In this document: one piece after another, positions 5,810 through 9,339 of the stretch | How the letters are laid out: each line of letters opens with the position of its first letter | Position numbering within the stretch: position 1 is the first letter of the stretch | Assembly: GCA_030692905.1 (NCBI GenBank) | Contig: JAUYBT010000143.1 | Coordinates: forward strand, 1 to 9,339 | Length of the DNA: 9,339 bases | Reading direction: 5' to 3' | Source of the DNA: Bacteroidales bacterium | Lineage (GTDB): Bacteria; Bacteroidota; Bacteroidia; Bacteroidales; VadinHA17 | Notes under the pieces: model-generated | The model's database searches: none | What the model was told of the DNA's origin: nothing | The model's input: the letters and a program-made list of their open reading frames with translations, nothing else | Position numbers and translations under genes: made by a program

Positions 5810-7192
5810 ATGAAAACAAAAATCCTTTCAACATTTGCAACTGGTCTATTTATCCTGATATTGACTATGCCAACAGCTATCGGGCAAATCGGGACACGTT
5901 TCCCGTCGGAAAGAAAAGTTGTTACAGATCCGGTTACCGGAACGCAGCTTACATTTCTTACAAGCAAACCTGCAGGCGATTCGAAGATATACCAGACACA
6001 TAATCAGTGGACTGCAGATGGGAACTGGGTCATTTTCCGCTCAAACAGGGTACGTGGTGAAGCGATGGCAGTAAACGAAAAAACAGGAGTAATCGTGCAG
6101 GTGAGCGAAGGTGGTTATACCGGCATGCTCAATGTTGCAAGAAAATCGATGAAACTCTATTTCATGAGAAATACTCCACGGGAGCCAGGGTTAACTGCCC
6201 GCGGAGGAGGACCAGTTCAGGTAATTGAAGTTGATCTGGCAAAGTTGTTTGCCGACAGCGAAACAGGAAAATTAAAGGCATCATCCGAATATCAGCGTGT
6301 TTGCGGTACAACACCGGCTGAAATGAGTGCCGGTGGCGATATGGCACTCGATGCAGAAGAGGAGTTGGTTTATTTCAGAGTCGGGAAGGAAGAATCTGCA
6401 AAGCACCTTCCGGAGGGGACAAAGATCTCTGCCAATTTCGGACCGAGGAACATGGGTGCCGGACCTGCAGGAATAGGAAGCATGAATTTAAAAACCGGCG
6501 AGTCAAAATTCGTTGTTGCAGTACCGTTTCAGATTGGCCATATCCAAACCAATTCATGGGCTCCGGGGGAGATAGTGTTCTGCTGGGAGACAGGGGGAAA
6601 AGCACCACAACGTACCTGGACAGTAATGGCAGACGGAACCGGTTTACGACCTTTATATCCGGAATCAGACTATGAATGGGTAACCCATGAGGCAGTAATC
6701 TCAAAAGATGAAGTTGCTATTGCAATTATGGGCCACCGGAAAGTTGGAACCGGTAAAGCATCAGACGCACAGGCAACCCCTGAAAAACCAGCTGATCCGA
6801 AAAATCCAGGACAAGAACAAGGATGGGGTCCCTCCGGTACCCGCGAAAAACCAACAGGACTCGGAATAGTAAATCTCCGGACCCGTGAAATGACAATTGC
6901 CGGACAGACCACTTCGGGCAGCGGACTCTGGCATGTAAATGGATCATCTGATGGTCGCTGGGCAGCTGGAGATGATTTTTCCAGGGGAATATATCTGATC
7001 GACAGACATACCCATGAGATGATACTGCTATCTGCCGGGCATAAGGAAACAGCATCAGACCATCCTCATCCCACATTCAGTGCCGATGGAACTAAAATTG
7101 AGATCCAGTCTGCCATGCTGTCTGATGATAGTAAATCAATGAATATCTGTATTATACCGGTACCTGAAGCATGGCTTAAAAGGAAGTATTAG
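5810..7192 (+). CDS. Exported oligogalacturonate-lyase-like protein (PL22-type seven-bladed propeller)
   Basis: A 460-residue protein with a Sec signal (basic MKTK, hydrophobic 8-25, likely cleavage near AIG-Q at 25-26), then beta-propeller repeats (for example YQTHNQWTADGNWVIFRS at 61-78 and ATFSADGTK-like turns). Similar enzymes split unsaturated digalacturonate from pectin breakdown by beta-elimination using Mn2+. Family landmarks are IGHIQTNSW with H244 (position of the catalytic His), THE with H293, and DHPHPTF with H418 and H420 (metal ligands). The glutamine ligand expected three residues before the first HPH histidine is A415 here, so activity is uncertain. A Pro/Gly/Lys-rich insert (about 312-347) follows H309. 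No pectin or SusCD genes adjoin it. Unlike the cytoplasmic enterobacterial enzymes, this one carries an export signal. It converges with the next gene, stops 2 bp apart. The fold call is firmer than the substrate. Confidence 0.82.
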   Translation: MKTKILSTFATGLFILILTMPTAIGQIGTRFPSERKVVTDPVTGTQLTFLTSKPAGDSKIYQTHNQWTADGNWVIFRSNRVRGEAMAVNEKTGVIVQVSEGGYTGMLNVARKSMKLYFMRNTPREPGLTARGGGPVQVIEVDLAKLFADSETGKLKASSEYQRVCGTTPAEMSAGGDMALDAEEELVYFRVGKEESAKHLPEGTKISANFGPRNMGAGPAGIGSMNLKTGESKFVVAVPFQIGHIQTNSWAPGEIVFCWETGGKAPQRTWTVMADGTGLRPLYPESDYEWVTHEAVISKDEVAIAIMGHRKVGTGKASDAQATPEKPADPKNPGQEQGWGPSGTREKPTGLGIVNLRTREMTIAGQTTSGSGLWHVNGSSDGRWAAGDDFSRGIYLIDRHTHEMILLSAGHKETASDHPHPTFSADGTKIEIQSAMLSDDSKSMNICIIPVPEAWLKRKY

Positions 7193-7194
7193 AA

Positions 7195-8190
7195 TTATTT
7201 TAAAATTCCGATCGCTATTCCTGCAACCGGGGATACTCCCGAAAAATCGATATTAAACCAGTCTTTATATTTTGTAAAGCCATCTTCATTTTTATACTTG
7301 CTCAGTTTAATATTGCCACCTGCGAAAAGGTCTAGTGTAAGAACTTTAAAAAGAGGTATTTTCATTCCAAGGATGGCACCTCCGGCAAATATATTAAGAT
7401 GCTGGATTACCTTCTTATCAACCATTTCAAACACCCCCGGATCAGTCTCCTCCATTTCGCGGTAATTACCGGTTATCGTCATTTTTCTGTACATAACCTG
7501 GGGTGCTGCGTATAGTCCAAGTGGCGCTTTTTGTCTGTTTGTATGATTTGCCAGCAGGTAATTACGAAACTGAATATTAATTCCGCCACCGGACATTACC
7601 TCTCCTTCATAGAAATGATATTGATTGGTTGATGCATCTAAATATGCGAAACTCTGATTTGAGAAATAGTAATTTGACAGGCCCTGTTTTGTTGAATAGG
7701 TTGCCATTGCGCCAACATTAAGAGAAAACCTTGGATTCAGCACCCTTTCGTATGATAAATAGAAGGTGCCCTCCAGAAGTCTGACCGGGTCGAGCATAAT
7801 GGATGATTTATAATCAGGTACAAATTCCGGTTCCGGTTCCGGTTTAGCAACAACCCTGAGTTGAGTTTCAACTGTCCGCACAGTCTCCTGGCTTTTTTTA
7901 AACAGTGAATCCAACTTATTTAATTTTTTTGTCATTAGTTGTGGATCAAAGGCCATAGAACTTATCCTGGAGTTTAACTCAGTAAGCTTAATATCGAGTT
8001 CTTTTGGTTTAGCTTCCCAAAGTTTAATTTTTGTATCCAATAATTCCAGTTTTGAATCGAGAAGTTGAAGTTTCAGATCGAGCATTTGAGATTTTTGTGA
8101 GATGGAATCCTGACTATAAGTTCCCGGACAGGATACCACAATTAAGAATAAACCAATGACTATCATTGGTTTCCATAGTTTTGTTTTCAT
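7195..8190 (-). CDS. Envelope protein: heptad coiled coil plus outer-membrane beta-barrel-like domain, 331 aa
   Basis: I do not recognise a named family. The N-terminus (MKTKLWK, hydrophobic 8-20) is an export signal. It can be read as a lipoprotein signal (VVSC, C21) or as an ordinary signal cleaved near TYS-Q (26-27). Residues 37-78 are six consecutive heptads beginning LDLKLQL, LDSKLEL, LDTKIKL, with a perfect 3-4 spacing of hydrophobics (37, 41, 44, 48, 51, 55, 58, then P62, 65, 69, 72, 76). A second helical piece runs to about 112, then a PEPEPE hinge (117-122). Residues 130-330 alternate polar and hydrophobic residues with many glycines and aromatics (GTFYLSYERVL, SLNVGAMATY, GGINIQFRNYLL, LGLYAAPQVMYRKM), as in small outer-membrane barrels. 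The C-terminus is GILK and lacks the usual terminal aromatic. It may act as a barrel with a periplasmic coiled-coil spacer. Confidence 0.78.
   Translation of the reverse strand: MKTKLWKPMIVIGLFLIVVSCPGTYSQDSISQKSQMLDLKLQLLDSKLELLDTKIKLWEAKPKELDIKLTELNSRISSMAFDPQLMTKKLNKLDSLFKKSQETVRTVETQLRVVAKPEPEPEFVPDYKSSIMLDPVRLLEGTFYLSYERVLNPRFSLNVGAMATYSTKQGLSNYYFSNQSFAYLDASTNQYHFYEGEVMSGGGINIQFRNYLLANHTNRQKAPLGLYAAPQVMYRKMTITGNYREMEETDPGVFEMVDKKVIQHLNIFAGGAILGMKIPLFKVLTLDLFAGGNIKLSKYKNEDGFTKYKDWFNIDFSGVSPVAGIAIGILK
8020..8082 (-). repeat. Three in-frame 21-bp units encoding the LDxKLxL heptads
   Basis: Units at 8082-8062, 8061-8041 and 8040-8020 encode LDLKLQL, LDSKLEL and LDTKIKL. The nucleotides have diverged (the first two units share CTCGAT then differ), so the repeat is old at DNA level but kept in the protein. 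Three weaker units continue to 7957. Confidence 0.6.
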
Positions 8191-8283
8191 AGCGATTAGT
8201 TTTTTGGTTTGACTTAGGTTAATAATATAGTACGATTAATTTATTCTATGAGTTTAATCAGATTTTCAGCACAAATATCCTGC

Positions 8284-8356
8284 CAATTTTAATCGGCACT
8301 CGTGGGTTTGCAAGGTCTGCTGCTCGCAACGGTTCGCGCCCGATTGAATTTAATTG
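8284..8356. repeat. GC-rich islet flanked by imperfect inverted arms
   Basis: Left arm CAATTTTAATCGG (8284-8296) is the imperfect inverse of CCGATTGAATTTAATTG (8340-8356). Between them lies a core with 28 G/C in the 44 bases 8297-8340, in otherwise AT-rich DNA. Smaller pairings such as TTGC/GCAA occur inside. It could be a structured RNA, a small miniature-element remnant or a binding region; no family was recognised. Confidence 0.4.
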
Positions 8357-8468
8357 AGGGTATTTGGGGTGCCATTTGTAAGACAAATGATATAAGGTCT
8401 TTTTGCTAAGGCATTGTGTCTCTGGTAAAATAGTTGATTGAAATATAATTGGATTTCTCTTAATCAGG

Positions 8469-8513
8469 TTGTACATTCGTATTTAACCAAAATTGTACAT
8501 TGATATTTACCAA
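8469..8513 (+). repeat. Direct-repeat pair, 24-bp period, upstream of the lipoprotein gene
   Basis: Both copies start TTGTACATT (8469 and 8493), continue with TATTTA two bases later, and end CCAA. They align over 21-22 bases with three differences, one of them a one-base gap. The spacing (24 bp) is a little over two helical turns, and the second copy ends 55 bp before the ATG at 8569. This arrangement suits a pair of operator or activator sites, but no regulator can be named. Confidence 0.6.
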
Positions 8514-8568
8514 TTACGCTTCGTTTTTATAGTAATAGAATTAAATAAATATTAATTACCGCAATTGG

Positions 8569-9111
8569 ATGAAAAGCACGAACAAATCATTAATATTCTG
8601 TTTATCAGAACTTTTACATCTTGTACGGGTTTCGTCTAAAATTTCTATTTATATCACGTTAGTCATTTCTCTCTTAAGTTGTAATTCAAATAATACCACG
8701 AGAGATTTTAATGAGTTTGCTCTTTACTCAACCAAAGAAGGTTTTGATTCTGTAGTTGGATTTAATAAAATGACACCAATTATTGATCGATACATTTCAA
8801 TTCCAACTAATCAGAATCTATTTAAGAAAATAAGCATTTTACTTGATTCCGTGTCAGCACACAATTTCAATAATTTGAAAATGGAAGTTTTAGAAATTGA
8901 TAAAAATGAAAGTGATTATAAAATATTAAAAATAAACCTAAAGGAAAATCCGGGTTTCATAATGCCTGATAATCTGGGCCATTATCGTACCTGGTACGAC
9001 TTTTTCCAGGGATCAATGGGTGGAGAGCAAACTACCATTATTCTTATCGAATTAGTAGCCCCACCAGGAATAAAACATTCACTTCCTATTACTTTGTATT
9101 ACATTGTATAA
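8569..9111 (+). CDS. Predicted lipoprotein of unknown function, AT-rich, 180 aa
   Basis: I do not recognise this protein. It has an unusually long N-region (MKSTNKSLIFCLSELLHLVRVSSK, 1-24), a hydrophobic core ISIYITLVIS and the lipobox LLSC with C38 as predicted lipidation site. No in-frame ATG lies between 1 and 38, so the start at 8569 stands unless a non-ATG start is used. The mature part is mixed alpha/beta, with amphipathic helix 83-97, charged middle strands, and a C-terminal section TWYDFFQGSMGGEQTTIILIEL followed by PPG, which is the most motif-like part. In three lines counted by hand (8581-8760) 53 of 180 bases are G/C, about 29%, against 89 of 180 in the lyase-like gene (6421-6600). 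That contrast suggests a different origin. The upstream direct repeats may control it. Confidence 0.68.
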   Translation: MKSTNKSLIFCLSELLHLVRVSSKISIYITLVISLLSCNSNNTTRDFNEFALYSTKEGFDSVVGFNKMTPIIDRYISIPTNQNLFKKISILLDSVSAHNFNNLKMEVLEIDKNESDYKILKINLKENPGFIMPDNLGHYRTWYDFFQGSMGGEQTTIILIELVAPPGIKHSLPITLYYIV

Positions 9112-9136
9112 TGCTGAAATACAGCCAATAACAAAC

Positions 9137-9170
9137 AATGCCCCCTTATTAGAAAGTAATAAATTGCATT
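9137..9170 (+). terminator. Weak two-part stem-loop after the lipoprotein gene
   Basis: AATGC (9137-9141) pairs with GCATT (9166-9170), and inside it TTATTA (9146-9151) pairs with TAATAA (9157-9162) around the loop GAAAG. It lies 25 nt past the stop codon. AAAA rather than T follows on the plus strand, but on the minus strand a short TTTT precedes it, so it is at best a weak or factor-assisted terminator. Confidence 0.25.
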
Positions 9171-9184
9171 AAAATGTAGAATTT

Positions 9185-9206
9185 GTGCCAGCCAGGTGCC
9201 AGCCAG
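9185..9206 (+). repeat. Perfect 11-bp tandem duplication (GTGCCAGCCAG x2)
   Basis: GTGCCAGCCAG occurs twice without a gap, in AT-rich DNA 53 bp before the next gene's start. TGTG before it and CACA shortly after could close a small stem. Either a recent duplication or a paired binding site. Confidence 0.75.
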
Positions 9207-9231
9207 AACACATTTATCCGAACTTATTTAT

Positions 9232-9239
9232 TATCTTTA
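9232..9239 (+). promoter_or_regulatory. Possible -7 element for the last gene
   Basis: TATCTTTA matches the Bacteroidetes -7 consensus TAnnTTTG except at the last base and lies 19 bp before the ATG at 9259. A TTTA at 9213-9216 is the only weak -33 candidate and is spaced a little short. Confidence 0.25.
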
Positions 9240-9258
9240 ACCTTAATAAAAATTCAAT

Positions 9259-9339
9259 ATGTCAAGCTTTATTATCGAACTTAGTGGGAAACCTAACAAA
9301 GGTCAAAAAGAACATCTTTTGATGCTTAAAATTACGGTG
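9259..9339 (+). CDS. Start of a further gene, cut by the window end (27 codons)
   Basis: ATG at 9259 opens a frame that runs to the last base: MSSFIIELSGKPNKGQKEHL and seven more residues. An in-frame TAA at 9247-9249 makes this ATG the first possible start. The visible part begins with a strand-like FIIELSG and then a basic, polar stretch. It is too short to name a family. It shares orientation with the lipoprotein gene, 147 bp away, with the 11-bp duplication and a possible promoter between. Confidence 0.5.
   Translation, partial: MSSFIIELSGKPNKGQKEHLLMLKITV

Larger units (their letters stand above)
8191..8568. other. 378-bp gene-free region, AT-rich with a GC-rich islet
   Basis: This separates the divergent barrel-protein gene (left, minus) and lipoprotein gene (right, plus). 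The only long frame (minus, 8258-8476) has a composition unlike a bacterial protein and crosses the structured islet, so I do not call it. Contents: the upstream region of the minus gene (8191-8280) without a recognisable promoter, the islet with inverted flanks (8284-8356), about 110 featureless AT-rich bases, and a direct-repeat pair (8469-8513) ahead of the plus-strand gene. Confidence 0.6.

Noticed and set aside
5810..8190. Polysaccharide utilisation locus
   Set aside because: No SusC/SusD pair, sensor or second carbohydrate enzyme is present; the lyase-like gene stands alone and its neighbour is convergent.
8258..8476. 72-codon minus-strand frame
   Set aside because: It reads across the structured GC-rich islet, lacks a leader and shows no domain-like pattern; more likely non-coding.
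2696..9338. Shared 11-mer AAAATTACGGT near 2698 and at the window end
   Set aside because: Too short to be meaningful in 9.3 kb and flanks do not match.
1..9339. CRISPR array, tRNA, rRNA, integrase or transposase genes
   Set aside because: Looked for on both strands; no regularly spaced repeat array, cloverleaf or recombinase motif was found.

Overview
The window looks like a piece of a Bacteroidota chromosome, probably from the Bacteroidales/Marinilabiliales side. The grounds are: a DUF2723/GT117 membrane protein, a family concentrated in Bacteroidota; an EttA that starts with the MGEDNKIIFSM-type N-terminus typical of the phylum; A-rich leaders without a clear Shine-Dalgarno; one good match to the Bacteroidetes -7 promoter element (TAnnTTTG); and several small lipoproteins. 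No plasmid, phage, IS, CRISPR, tRNA or rRNA gene is visible.

Left part (1-2675): the C-terminal two thirds of a large membrane GT117/DUF2723 protein, cut by the window start, converges on a single-domain response regulator. Middle (2854-5809): a short cysteine-rich lipoprotein gene reads left, and a small four-helix membrane protein, a strong terminator and ettA read right. This middle block is bracketed by a 71-bp inverted repeat (3076-3146 and 5644-5714, 69 of 71 bases identical) that carries a GC-rich hairpin and ends in the same ATGATGAAA. One copy is the leader and start of the lipoprotein gene. The other sits in a gene-free stretch with a REP-like hairpin and short tandem repeats, and has no gene attached. 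Right-centre (5810-8190): a secreted oligogalacturonate-lyase-like propeller protein and a coiled-coil/beta-barrel envelope protein converge with their stop codons 2 bp apart. Right end (8191-9339): composition falls to about 30% G+C, with a structured GC-rich islet, a pair of direct repeats ahead of an unrecognised lipoprotein, an 11-bp tandem repeat and the first 27 codons of a further gene.

The genes do not form one pathway. Several products would act at the envelope (GT117 protein, three exported or lipid-anchored proteins, a small membrane protein), while EttA acts on the ribosome and the response regulator in the cytoplasm. I do not see a complete new multi-gene system. The best lead is the 71-bp leader repeat: it is inverted, its hairpin is kept by a G-U substitution, and recombination between the copies would swap the upstream regions of two exported-protein genes. 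Secondary leads are the altered metal site of the lyase-like protein, the heptad-repeat barrel protein, and the low-G+C right end.
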